Source: Iodobacter sp025352645 (GTDB lineage Bacteria; Pseudomonadota; Gammaproteobacteria; Burkholderiales; Chitinibacteraceae). Taken from it: 64,000 bases of DNA. Below, piece by piece: positions 29,912-38,328 of this stretch. Below the pieces are notes generated by a model that had not been told where the DNA came from, did not search any database, and saw only the letters and a program-made list of their open reading frames with translations. Numbering within the stretch: the stretch's first letter is position 1; each line of letters begins with the position of its first letter. The stretch spans positions 62,001-126,000 of the forward strand of contig NZ_JAWQUO010000005.1 in the NCBI RefSeq assembly GCF_033446605.1. Direction: 5' to 3'. Made by a program: the position numbers and the translations under genes.

Positions 29912-30001
29912 CGCTCCCCCAGAAAAAAAACATGTGCTTATATTCTGGGTTTCTATTTGTTTAATACAAGGCGTTTCGCCTGCCACCGATCAGCTTACTC
30001 T

Positions 30002-30466
30002 ATGTTCCATATCGTACTATTTCAGCCAGAAATCCCGCCTAATACCGGCAATGTAATCCGCCTTGCCGCAAATGCAGGCTGCTGCTTACATTTAGTTAAA
30101 CCCCTTGGCTTTGAGCTTGAAGATAAGCGCATGCGCCGTGCAGGCTTGGATTACCACGAGTTTTCTACCATGAAGATTCATGAATCATGGGCAGAATGCA
30201 AGCAAGCCTTAGAGGGCCATCGCTTGTTTGCCATGACCACCAAAGGCTCAACACGGCACGACCACATTGTGTATGAAAAAGATGACGTTTTTGTGTTTGG
30301 CCCAGAAACCCGCGGCCTACCAGAAGAAATCCGTGCAGAATTTGCCGCCGATCGCCGCATCCGCCTACCGATGATGCCGGATAACCGCAGCTTAAACCTA
30401 TCCAATGCGGTGGCTATTACCGTGTTTGAAGCTTGGCGACAAATGGATTTTGCTGGGGCTTTATAA
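30002..30466 (+). CDS. trmL: tRNA (cytidine/uridine-34 2'-O)-methyltransferase TrmL
   Basis: This 154-residue SPOUT methyltransferase methylates the wobble ribose of tRNA-Leu isoacceptors. Motifs are FQPEIPPNTGNVIRLAANAG (residues 6-25), FGPETRGLP (about residues 99-107) and the knot segment RIRLPMMPDNRSLNLSNAVA, which binds SAM. Length matches TrmL (about 155). An in-frame upstream start at 29897 overlaps the divergent gene and is rejected. The gene converges on oppF across a palindromic element. Confidence 0.95.
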   Translation: MFHIVLFQPEIPPNTGNVIRLAANAGCCLHLVKPLGFELEDKRMRRAGLDYHEFSTMKIHESWAECKQALEGHRLFAMTTKGSTRHDHIVYEKDDVFVFGPETRGLPEEIRAEFAADRRIRLPMMPDNRSLNLSNAVAITVFEAWRQMDFAGAL

Positions 30467-30487
30467 ACTTAGGGGTACAAAATAGAA

Positions 30488-30507
30488 GGGCACGGCATGC
30501 CGTGCCC
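30488..30507. terminator. Perfect 20-bp palindrome between convergent trmL and oppF
   Basis: GGGCACGGCATGCCGTGCCC is self-complementary along its whole length and is followed by CTACG. It sits 21 bp past the trmL stop and 21 bp past the oppF stop, so it may act for both transcripts. There is no T-run, so it may be a REP-like element and not a classical terminator. Confidence 0.5.
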
Positions 30508-30527
30508 CTACGTTGCCGTTTTTAAAC

Positions 30528-31517
30528 CTACGCCAACAAGCATGCAGCCTGTGTGACTGGGCTTAATTCACGCAATTTTGGTACTTTATCCGCACACTGC
30601 GATTCAGCCTTGGGGCAGCGGGTTCTAAACACGCAGCCTGATGGCGGATTAATCGGGCTAGGCAAATCACCTTGCAAGATTTGAATCACCTTGGTTTTTT
30701 CGCGCTCAGGGTCTGGAATAGGGATCGCTGATAGCAGCGCTTGGGTGTAAGGATGACTAGGGTTTGCGTACAGCGCGGCTTTTTTAGCCAGCTCCATTTC
30801 GTGGCCCAAATACATCACCAAAATACGATCGCTAATATGCTTCACCACGGCTAAATCGTGAGCGATAAAGATCAGCGCCATGCCCATTTCACGCTGCAAT
30901 TCTTTAAGCAAATTTACAATTTGCGCTTGAATCGATACATCCAGCGCAGAAACCGGCTCATCACACACAATCAACTTAGGCTTCATAATTAGCGCACGGG
31001 CGATGCCGATACGCTGGCACTGCCCACCTGAAAACTCATGCGGATAGCGGTTAATTTGCTGCTCACGCAAACCCACACGCACCATAATCGCTTTTACTTG
31101 GGCCATTACTTCAGCTTCAGCGATATCTGGGTAATGCGTTTTTAGCGGCTCAGCAATAATTTGCGCTACCGTCATACGTGGGTTTAAAGACGCCAGCGGA
31201 TCCTGAAAGATCATTTGGATATCTTTACGCGCCTCTAACCACTCGCTACTACTGGCACCACTCATTTCCTTACCCATCCAGACAATACTACCGCTGGTGG
31301 CAGGGATTAAGTTAAGCACTGCGCGGGCCAAGGTTGACTTACCACAGCCTGACTCACCCACCACACCAAGGGTTTCACCTGCGTATAAATCCAGCGATAC
31401 ACCATCCACAGCCTTGAGCTGCTTGCTGGCTTGCCAAGGCCATTTCACGCCCTGACGCACCGAGAAATGCACTTTCAAATCACGAATAGATAGGATAGGT
31501 TGACGTGTTTCAGACAT
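30528..31517 (-). CDS. oppF: Oligopeptide ABC transporter ATPase OppF
   Basis: This 329-residue ATPase has Walker A GESGCGKST, signature SGGQCQR and Walker B LIVCDEPVSALD. The C-terminal oligopeptide/dipeptide domain has four Cys (CVFRTRCPKAESQC...C), the iron-sulfur-like cluster region typical of OppD/F. With OppD it drives peptide uptake through OppBC. The start chosen is ATG 31517 (MSETRQPILSIRDLKVHF). It overlaps the oppD end by 8 bp. The longer frame to 31628 lies inside oppD. Confidence 0.95.
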   Translation of the reverse strand: MSETRQPILSIRDLKVHFSVRQGVKWPWQASKQLKAVDGVSLDLYAGETLGVVGESGCGKSTLARAVLNLIPATSGSIVWMGKEMSGASSSEWLEARKDIQMIFQDPLASLNPRMTVAQIIAEPLKTHYPDIAEAEVMAQVKAIMVRVGLREQQINRYPHEFSGGQCQRIGIARALIMKPKLIVCDEPVSALDVSIQAQIVNLLKELQREMGMALIFIAHDLAVVKHISDRILVMYLGHEMELAKKAALYANPSHPYTQALLSAIPIPDPEREKTKVIQILQGDLPSPINPPSGCVFRTRCPKAESQCADKVPKLRELSPVTQAACLLA

Positions 31518-32502
31518 GAGCCGCCTCCAACGTTGTTTCAGCCACCGGCTTATGGCAAGCACGCAATACACCCCCCGCAGTAACGGGCAGCAGCAAAGGC
31601 AATTCTGTATGGCAACGAGCAAAAGCATGTACGCAGCGCTCGCTAAACGGACAGCCCGGCGGCATATGTGCCATATTCGGTGGATTACCCGGAATGGAGA
31701 TCAAGCTTTCATTATCGTCATGATCTAGGCGCGGCAATGCCCCCAGCAAACCAATCGTGTACGGGTGCGTAGCATGGTAGAAAATATCGCTAGCATTGCC
31801 CTGCTCCATCACTCGGCCACCGTACATCACCAGCACTTTTTCGCAAAGGCCAGCAACCACGCCTAGATCATGGGTAATCATCACGATACCGGTGCCAAAA
31901 TCACGCTGCAGGTCTTTTAATAGTGCAATAATTTGTGCTTGCACGGTTACATCTAAGGCGGTGGTTGGTTCGTCCGCGATCAATAGCTCTGGCTCGCACA
32001 ATAGTGCCATTGCAATCATCACCCGCTGGCGCATCCCGCCCGAAAACTCGTGTGGATACATCATCACGCGCCGAGCCGCTTCAGGGATTTTTACTGCATC
32101 AAGCAACTCAATCGAGCGTTTTTTGGCATCACGGCGGCTCATGCCCTTGTGCAATTCCAGCACTTCGGTCATTTGACGCTCAACGGTAAGGTAAGGGTTC
32201 AAAGACGTCATTGGGTCTTGAAAAATCATCGCTACCCGATTACCACGAATTTTATTAAGCTGCTGCGCTGGCAACTTAAGCAAATCTTGCCCATCAAACA
32301 CCGCGCTGCCTTGGGTTTTACCATTTTTGGCTAATAAACCCATTAAGGCCAAAACGGTCTGGCTTTTACCCGAGCCAGATTCGCCCACAATACCTAGCGT
32401 TTCACCACGATTTAACTCAAACGACACGCCGTTCACTGCGCTTACCGAACCATCATTGGTAGCAAACTGCACACCTAAATCTTTTACGGATAACAAACTC
32501 AT
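31510..32502 (-). CDS. oppD: Oligopeptide ABC transporter ATPase OppD
   Basis: This 330-residue ATPase has Walker A GESGSGKS, signature SGGMRQR, Walker B LLIADEPTTALD, and a C-terminal oligopeptide-transport domain with CPFSERCVHAFARC. It partners OppF. The ATG (32502-32500) overlaps the stop of a 14-codon leader frame that repeats its own first residues (see 32499-32543). The SD is weak (GCGAG), consistent with translational coupling. Confidence 0.95.
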   Translation of the reverse strand: MSLLSVKDLGVQFATNDGSVSAVNGVSFELNRGETLGIVGESGSGKSQTVLALMGLLAKNGKTQGSAVFDGQDLLKLPAQQLNKIRGNRVAMIFQDPMTSLNPYLTVERQMTEVLELHKGMSRRDAKKRSIELLDAVKIPEAARRVMMYPHEFSGGMRQRVMIAMALLCEPELLIADEPTTALDVTVQAQIIALLKDLQRDFGTGIVMITHDLGVVAGLCEKVLVMYGGRVMEQGNASDIFYHATHPYTIGLLGALPRLDHDDNESLISIPGNPPNMAHMPPGCPFSERCVHAFARCHTELPLLLPVTAGGVLRACHKPVAETTLEAAHV

Positions 32503-32543
32503 GACTCGCCCCTCGCCACAACTAATACTGATAACAAACTCAT
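32499..32543 (-). CDS. Possible 14-residue leader ORF overlapping the oppD start
   Basis: ATG at 32543 reads MSLLSVLVVARGES and ends at TGA (32499-32501), which overlaps the oppD ATG. Its first six residues equal those of OppD (MSLLSV). The shared 15-16 bases at 32489-32504 and 32530-32545 show a small duplication of the oppD start. It may only couple translation or be neutral. There is no independent evidence that it is made. Confidence 0.35.
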   Translation of the reverse strand: MSLLSVLVVARGES

Positions 32544-32555
32544 GATGAGGCTTCC

Positions 32556-33455
32556 TTAGCGGTCTTTCGGGTCAAGCGCATCACGCATGCCGTCACCGAT
32601 ATAATTGGCACAATACAAAGTGGTAGATAACAAAGCCGCAGGGAACAGCAGCAACCACGAGGTGGTTTCCATCACACTTGCACCATCATGAATCAATACG
32701 CCCCAGCTGGTCATAGGCTCTTGAATACCTAAACCCAGGAATGACAATACAGACTCAGTAAGAATAACGCCAGGCACCGTTACCGTAGTGTAAATCACCA
32801 CAATACCCAGCAAATTTGGCACCACATGACGAAAAATAATTTTCCATGTTGGTACGCCAATCGCATGCGCAGCTTCAATATATTCTTTGGACTTAATCGC
32901 CAATGTTTGGCCACGTACCACACGTGCCATATCCATCCAGCCAAATACGGTAATGGTTAAAACCACCAAATAGAATTCACGCCCTAATAATGTCACCATT
33001 AAAATAGCGATCAATAAATAAGGAATGGCGTACATCATATCGACAATACGCATCATCACCGAATCAACCTTACCCCCCAAAAAGCCAGCCGTAGCACCCC
33101 ATATTACGCCAATAGCTACGGAGGTTAATGTGGCCAGCACGCCAATCATCAGCGAAATACGCCCGCCAATTAAACTGCGCACCAATAAATCACGCCCTAA
33201 TTCATCGGTACCGAATAAATGCCAATTTTGAAGTGTTGGGGCCAAACCCATGGCACCAAAATCCGTATCTTCATAAGAGTTAGGCAATACAAATGGCCCC
33301 AAAATACAGGCTGCCGTGATAATCAGTAAGATAATCGCGCTGATTACTGCGGCTTTATTCTTAAAGAAGCGACGACGCGCATCCGCCCACGGGCTACGCC
33401 CTTCCACCGGCAGACTTTCTAAAGCTGCGGCGAGTTTTTTATTTCGAAACAACAT
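32556..33455 (-). CDS. oppC: Oligopeptide ABC transporter permease OppC
   Basis: This 299-residue protein has an N-terminal cytoplasmic segment (SPWADARRRFFKNKAAVIS) and a first helix (AVISAIILLIITAACILGPF), then the BPD-transport permease core. The EAA loop near EYIEAAHAIGVPTWKIIFRH (about residues 193-212) contacts the ATPases. There are six membrane helices. The family's DELGRDLLVRSLIGG is present. It lies 15 bp after oppB. Confidence 0.95.
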   Translation of the reverse strand: MLFRNKKLAAALESLPVEGRSPWADARRRFFKNKAAVISAIILLIITAACILGPFVLPNSYEDTDFGAMGLAPTLQNWHLFGTDELGRDLLVRSLIGGRISLMIGVLATLTSVAIGVIWGATAGFLGGKVDSVMMRIVDMMYAIPYLLIAILMVTLLGREFYLVVLTITVFGWMDMARVVRGQTLAIKSKEYIEAAHAIGVPTWKIIFRHVVPNLLGIVVIYTTVTVPGVILTESVLSFLGLGIQEPMTSWGVLIHDGASVMETTSWLLLFPAALLSTTLYCANYIGDGMRDALDPKDR

Positions 33456-33469
33456 GACAACCTCGCCTA

Positions 33470-34390
33470 TTAATAACGAATTTTTGGATCAAGTAGCGCG
33501 TAGGCTAAATCAACCAACAAATTAAGCAATACCGCAACCACGGTAACCAAAACAACCAAACCCAATACCAAGGTGTAATCTCGATTACTTGCGCCATTCA
33601 CAATCAATTTACCAATTCCAGGCAAAGAGAATACCGATTCAGTCACAACCGCAGCGGTAATCGATGAAATCGCCAAAGGGCCTAAAACAGAAACCACAGG
33701 CAGTAACGCAGGCTTTAAGGCATGACGAAATACGATGGTTTTTAAAGGCAAACCTTTAGCACGGGCGGTACGAATAAAATTGCTACTCATTACTTCAATC
33801 AAGCTACCCCGCATCACACGCGCAATGGTCGATACATTAATAAAAGTCAGCAAGGAAAGCGGCAAAATAATAAAGCGTAAATTAAATTCATTCCAGCCAC
33901 CAGCTGGCAGAATGGGAATCCAAATAGCAAATACCAGAATCAATACCGGCCCTAAAACAAAAGATGGAATAGTGCTACCAATATTGCCAATTAACATCAC
34001 AAAATAATCAACAAAACTATTTTGCTTTAGTGCCGCAGTAATACCTAAACCGACACCAATAATAATGGAGAGCAAGATAGCTCCACCACCAATAGTCAAT
34101 GAAACAGGCAGCGCAGCAGCAACAAGGTCATTGACACTCCAATCGGCATAGCGAAAAGAAGCACCTAGATCACCATGCAATAAACCTTTTAAATAATAGA
34201 GATACTGCTGCCAGAGCGGTAAATCTAAATGATATTTGGCCTGCAGATTAGCGAGCACCGCCTCTGATACTTTACGCTCTGTATCAAATGGGCCACCGGG
34301 TGTTAAATGGAGTAGTAAATAGCAAACGGTAATAACCGCCAGCATAGTAGGAATCGTCGCCAGAATCCGGCGAAATGTATAAGACCACAT
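33470..34390 (-). CDS. oppB: Oligopeptide ABC transporter permease OppB
   Basis: This 306-residue protein starts MWSYTFRRILATIPTMLAV, the typical OppB first helix. It continues with LTPGGPFD, GDLGASFRYADWSVNDLV and an EAA loop NFIRTARAKGLPLKTIVFRH. It has six membrane helices and forms the channel with OppC. The ATG at 34390 follows a GAGGGG-like SD. Upstream in-frame codons to 34507 lie in the oppA-oppB spacer and are rejected. Confidence 0.95.
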   Translation of the reverse strand: MWSYTFRRILATIPTMLAVITVCYLLLHLTPGGPFDTERKVSEAVLANLQAKYHLDLPLWQQYLYYLKGLLHGDLGASFRYADWSVNDLVAAALPVSLTIGGGAILLSIIIGVGLGITAALKQNSFVDYFVMLIGNIGSTIPSFVLGPVLILVFAIWIPILPAGGWNEFNLRFIILPLSLLTFINVSTIARVMRGSLIEVMSSNFIRTARAKGLPLKTIVFRHALKPALLPVVSVLGPLAISSITAAVVTESVFSLPGIGKLIVNGASNRDYTLVLGLVVLVTVVAVLLNLLVDLAYALLDPKIRY

Positions 34391-34475
34391 GATGCATCCC
34401 CTCTCGTTTGTTACGTAGGCAACAAACATCGTATAGGCGGGCCACTCTATGGCAGCCCTGCTTATACAAAACAAC

Positions 34476-34504
34476 GCCGCTTTGGGTGAAAAACCCAAAG
34501 CGGC
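34476..34504 (-). terminator. Hairpin between oppA and oppB (attenuator-type terminator)
   Basis: GCCGCTTTGGGT and ACCCAAAGCGGC form a perfect 12-bp stem with a five-base loop. On the minus strand the 3' arm is followed by GTTGTTTTG. It lies 27 bp past the oppA stop and upstream of oppB. This arrangement usually gives the binding protein far more transcript than the permease genes. Confidence 0.75.
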
Positions 34505-34530
34505 CACTCTTTAGTTTAATCTTTAGGAGA

Positions 34531-36138
34531 TTAATGCTTAATAATGTAGAACTCTTTAGACAAATAGCGATCAACTGGGTTCTTAGTTGAATAACCACCT
34601 ACATAAGATTTAACCAAACGCGGCAATGTATATTGCAGCAATGGAATCATTGGGTAATCATCCATAATCAATTTAGCAGCTTGGGTCAGCAGCGCTTTAC
34701 GTTTAGCCACATCCTGCTGATCATTACCCTGCTTAATTAACTCTTCCGCTTTTTTATTGCAGTTTGCATTGTCATTTTGCGATGAGCCACATTGAACCAA
34801 AGTCAGGAATGTAGTGGCATCATTGTAATCCGCCAGCCAACCATTACGTGCAATTTGGAAATCACCATCGTGGCGTTTTTTTAGCAGCACTTTAAATTCA
34901 AGGCTGTCTAATTCTGTGTCCAGACCTAGTTTTGTTTTCCATTCAGAAGAAGCAAACAATGCCATTTTCTTATGGTAATCATCGGTATTGTAGGTAAATT
35001 TAATTTTTGATCCTGGCTTTACACCGGCTTCAGCAAGTAACTTTTTTGCTTCTTCCACACGCTTAGCCATAGGCCATTTAACCCAGTCATAAGTCGTTAC
35101 ATCAGCACCTTCAAGGCCCTTGATCGTTACGCCGTAGGCTGGAATCTGGCCATCAACGGTTACTTTTTGCGCCAGAATATCGCGATCTAATACCATAGAC
35201 AGCGCTTTACGTACGCGGATGTCTTTCATCATTGGATCTTTGTTATTTAATGAATAATAACGCAGACCAAGAATCGGGCCATTCTGGATTTCTTTCGGGA
35301 AATCTTTTTTCAATTTTTCGTACTGACCAGCAGGCAGCTGATAAACGAAGTCATTATCGCCAGATTGATAAAGCTTCAGCTCCGCATTGCCCGCTTCAAC
35401 GGGCAAGTAAGTCACGCGAGTCAGTTGTGCATTTTTTGCATCCCAATACTGGGTATTTTTTTCAACCACAATCTTGCTGTTTACTTTCCAGTCTTTTAAT
35501 AAATAAGCGCCATTGCCTACCATATTGCCGGGCTTAGTCCAGTCTTTACCGAACTTATCAACCGTTGCTTTATGAATAGGGGCAAATTGCGAATTAGCCA
35601 ATACGCTTGGCAAATAAGCAATGGGATTCGGGGTTTTTACTTCTAGGGTATATTTATCAATTGCTTTAATGCCGAGGGTTGAAGGTGCTTTTTTACCTTC
35701 AGCCACTTCAAGGCCATTTAAAACAAAGATGCCATATACAGTGCCATAGGTTGAGGCAATTTTTGGGTCAAGAAAACGCTGCCAGCCGTAAACAAAATCA
35801 GCTGCAGTTATAGGATCACCATTAGAGAATTTTGCGTCTTTACGCAAATTGAATACCCAAGTGGTTGGGTCAGTCTGCTTCCAACTTGTTGCCACACCAG
35901 GCTGTAAACGGCCTTCGTTGTCGCTAGTGGTTAAACCTTCAAACAAATCACGGGTAATATTATTTGCACCAACGGACTCAGCCAAATGAGGATCAAGTGT
36001 TTCCACTTCCGATCCATTATTACGAATCATTTCTTGCTTATCGCTAAGCTTAACGCCAGCAGGCACAGTAGCCGCGAATGCCGCGCCACCTAATGCGAGT
36101 GAAAGCGCGAATGTGACTGATTTCATGGTCCAGTTCAT
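34531..36138 (-). CDS. oppA: Periplasmic oligopeptide-binding protein OppA
   Basis: This 535-residue solute-binding protein (SBP family 5) has a signal peptide (MKSVTFALSLALGGAAFA). Family hallmarks follow: NNGSEVETLDPHLAESVGAN near residue 40, LFEGLTTSDNEGRLQPGVA, and WVFNLRKDAKFSNGDPITAADFVYGWQR. It binds peptides in the periplasm and delivers them to OppBCDF. The ATG is preceded by AGGAG. An in-frame ATG four codons on also fits the signal peptide. It heads the opp operon and is separated from oppB by a hairpin. Confidence 0.95.
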   Translation of the reverse strand: MNWTMKSVTFALSLALGGAAFAATVPAGVKLSDKQEMIRNNGSEVETLDPHLAESVGANNITRDLFEGLTTSDNEGRLQPGVATSWKQTDPTTWVFNLRKDAKFSNGDPITAADFVYGWQRFLDPKIASTYGTVYGIFVLNGLEVAEGKKAPSTLGIKAIDKYTLEVKTPNPIAYLPSVLANSQFAPIHKATVDKFGKDWTKPGNMVGNGAYLLKDWKVNSKIVVEKNTQYWDAKNAQLTRVTYLPVEAGNAELKLYQSGDNDFVYQLPAGQYEKLKKDFPKEIQNGPILGLRYYSLNNKDPMMKDIRVRKALSMVLDRDILAQKVTVDGQIPAYGVTIKGLEGADVTTYDWVKWPMAKRVEEAKKLLAEAGVKPGSKIKFTYNTDDYHKKMALFASSEWKTKLGLDTELDSLEFKVLLKKRHDGDFQIARNGWLADYNDATTFLTLVQCGSSQNDNANCNKKAEELIKQGNDQQDVAKRKALLTQAAKLIMDDYPMIPLLQYTLPRLVKSYVGGYSTKNPVDRYLSKEFYIIKH

Positions 36139-36180
36139 TGTGTCTCCTAAAAGGGCGATACCCGTTTGTGGCGGTTAAAA

Positions 36181-36213
36181 TAAGCCACTTCCTCGGTTAA
36201 AAGAAGTGGCTTA
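36181..36213 (-). terminator. Intrinsic terminator downstream of the porin gene
   Basis: TAAGCCACTTC and GAAGTGGCTTA form an 11-bp stem with an 11-base loop, followed on the minus strand by TTTTAACC. It lies 50 bp past the porin stop and 43 bp before the oppA start. A smaller hairpin (ACACGG/CCGTGT, 36223-36241) lies between it and the porin stop. Confidence 0.75.
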
Positions 36214-36262
36214 GATGAAGATACACGGCTTAAACCCGTGTTACATCAGATAAAACGACTAC

Positions 36263-37291
36263 TTAGAATAAAATAATCATACCTGCACTGATTACTTTTG
36301 GTGTTTTTGTTAGCTTACCGCTGACACTAGTTTCAAACGCATTTTGATCTTTGTTCTGAATGACAGCACCTTCAACATATAACAATGAAGATTTAGTTAA
36401 GTTGTAATCAGTACCAATTTCAAAATGATTGGCCTTAGCTACAACTTTATTCCCACCTTGTTTACCTTCGCCTTGGTATACATAACCTACACGTGGAACC
36501 CATTTACCGATTTCGTACTGAGCCATTACGATAGCGCTGTCACGCTTGAACTCGCCACCAGCAAATGCAGCATCTTGCTTTGTGTTTTGGTACAGAGCAC
36601 CAATTTGCAGGCCTTCAACTGGGAATACTTTAGCGCCCAATAGGTACGAAGTTATTTTAGAGTCAGATTTAACCACCGCACCACCCGTTACACCTTCACG
36701 TGCAACGTTTTTCAAACTATTAGTGCCACCATAAATTGCAAATTTAGGATGTGTATAGCTAGCGGTTGCATCATAGCCTTTCTGGCTGCTATCTAATTTT
36801 GAAGTGCTATCAATAACTGCATTCACACTTGCTGAAAAGCCACCCCATGTTGGCGTTGTGTAATGCACAGCGTTTTCATGGCGAGTATTGTAAGTGTTGT
36901 CGTTAAAGGTGTTTGCCAGAGTGGTATTGCTTTCAAACAAGTCAAAAGTTTCTACCAGTAAATCATAAGCACCTTTGCTTTTACCAAATCGAACAGTACC
37001 TAAGTCTTTCGTTTCGATACCGATCCAAGCTTCACGGCTACCGAAAGTGCTTAAACCAGATTCAATTTTCCACAGTAGGTTAGAGCCGTTATCCAGCTTA
37101 TCAGTACCTTTAAAACCAACACGGCTACCAATATCTTGCAGGGAAAATTTATTTGCCTCACCTGTGCCACTTACAGCATTACCGTAATCAAGTGATTTTT
37201 GCGCAATACCGTAAAGTGTTACATCTGCTTGGGCATATGAAACAACGCATAAACTAGCTACGGCCATTGCCAAAATTTTCTTAACAGTCAT
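36263..37291 (-). CDS. Gram-negative general porin (betaproteobacterial type)
   Basis: This 342-residue protein has a signal peptide (MTVKKILAMAVASLCVVSYAQA) and begins DVTLYGIAQ. It continues with the betaproteobacterial porin blocks GSRVGFKGTDKLDNGSNLLW and REAWIGIETKDLGTVRFGK and ends in aromatic-hydrophobic residues with terminal Phe (ILF), as expected for a 16-stranded outer-membrane trimer. It allows diffusion of small solutes. The ATG at 37291 is preceded by AGGAG. A TTG two codons upstream is not needed. It is monocistronic, with its own terminator and a long upstream region. Confidence 0.92.
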   Translation of the reverse strand: MTVKKILAMAVASLCVVSYAQADVTLYGIAQKSLDYGNAVSGTGEANKFSLQDIGSRVGFKGTDKLDNGSNLLWKIESGLSTFGSREAWIGIETKDLGTVRFGKSKGAYDLLVETFDLFESNTTLANTFNDNTYNTRHENAVHYTTPTWGGFSASVNAVIDSTSKLDSSQKGYDATASYTHPKFAIYGGTNSLKNVAREGVTGGAVVKSDSKITSYLLGAKVFPVEGLQIGALYQNTKQDAAFAGGEFKRDSAIVMAQYEIGKWVPRVGYVYQGEGKQGGNKVVAKANHFEIGTDYNLTKSSLLYVEGAVIQNKDQNAFETSVSGKLTKTPKVISAGMIILF

Positions 37292-37297
37292 TTTCAA

Positions 37298-38213
37298 TTC
37301 TCCTAAAGGTCAACAAGACCTGCCTTGTGTGCTTAAGAAGATATGCTTTTTTCCCATAGGCTGCCTAGCATGGTCATGACACCCATTTCTTACACAATAG
37401 CTTTCATAAAATTTGAAATGAAAACACTTATTGCAATCAAGTATCTTTTCAGCTCATTAAAATACAACACCAAAAAACCGCCCCATTTTGGTGCAAATTA
37501 AATCTAGATTGACAAGACAGCCTCCTTCCACTGCTCTCAAACCAGCGAAAGCAGCAAGGAAATATTCACGCAGAGCTATATCCGGCAAAAAAAGCACCGG
37601 AAATATGTACCGCCCAATAACGCACCATTTGAGTGCGCAAAAAAAGAAAACATGCTTTAACTAGAAATATACAACACACCAACAAACCAGTAACTTTTAC
37701 CGTAAAACTTAAATCCAACACTTAAAAGCGCTATTTAGCCGCCGTCAATCAGATTTACCCGAGCATACTGCACAAAAAAACATACAAAAAATACCAAAAA
37801 ACCCCTAGCAAGTCAGTGAGTCTTTTTTACAACAAAAAAAAATAACCACTAATACAAAATAAAATCAAGACACAAAATACCACAAAACAGCTAGGTAATC
37901 ACCGTATAACGCCACAAATATTAATAAAAAAAGCATGAAACCACCGCAATCTCAAGTAACAAATATTCATTCTCAACAATAAAGCCAGATATTCACTATG
38001 GATTACGACAAAAAGAGGCCATAAATTGAACTAAATGGCTTGTACAAAGCAAGCACTCCTCCCACGATAAAAACAAAAAAGCCAAAGAGTAGACCCAAAA
38101 ATCTTGGCCACACGAACTTAATCGCTCCTTTTAACTCAGAGCAAGCCCCCCCCATTACACCCAACTAAACCCAGCGCCACCGATACAAGAATGAGTATAA
38201 ATTCAGAACAAAA
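37298..38213. other. AT-rich gene-free stretch upstream of the porin gene
   Basis: About 0.9 kb between the porin start and the purA terminator contains no coding frame I can support on either strand. It is strongly AT-rich with many short A- and T-tracts. It must hold the porin promoter. The length leaves room for further regulatory sites or a small RNA, but I see no convincing structured RNA or palindrome. Confidence 0.5.
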
Positions 38214-38252
38214 AAAGGGCTGATTTCTGTGCAGCACAGAAATCAGCCCTTT
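38214..38252 (-). terminator. Strong intrinsic terminator of purA
   Basis: Two perfect 19-base arms, 38214-38232 and 38234-38252 (core GGGCTGATTTCTGTGC), around a single A. On the minus strand the hairpin is followed by TTTTTT. It lies 77 bp past the purA stop and is the strongest terminator in the window. Confidence 0.9.
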
Positions 38253-38328
38253 ATAGGCAGCAATCAAGTCAAACAACCAAACTATTTAACTATCAACTCA
38301 AACCTTTATTTAAGCTAAAACATTGTAT

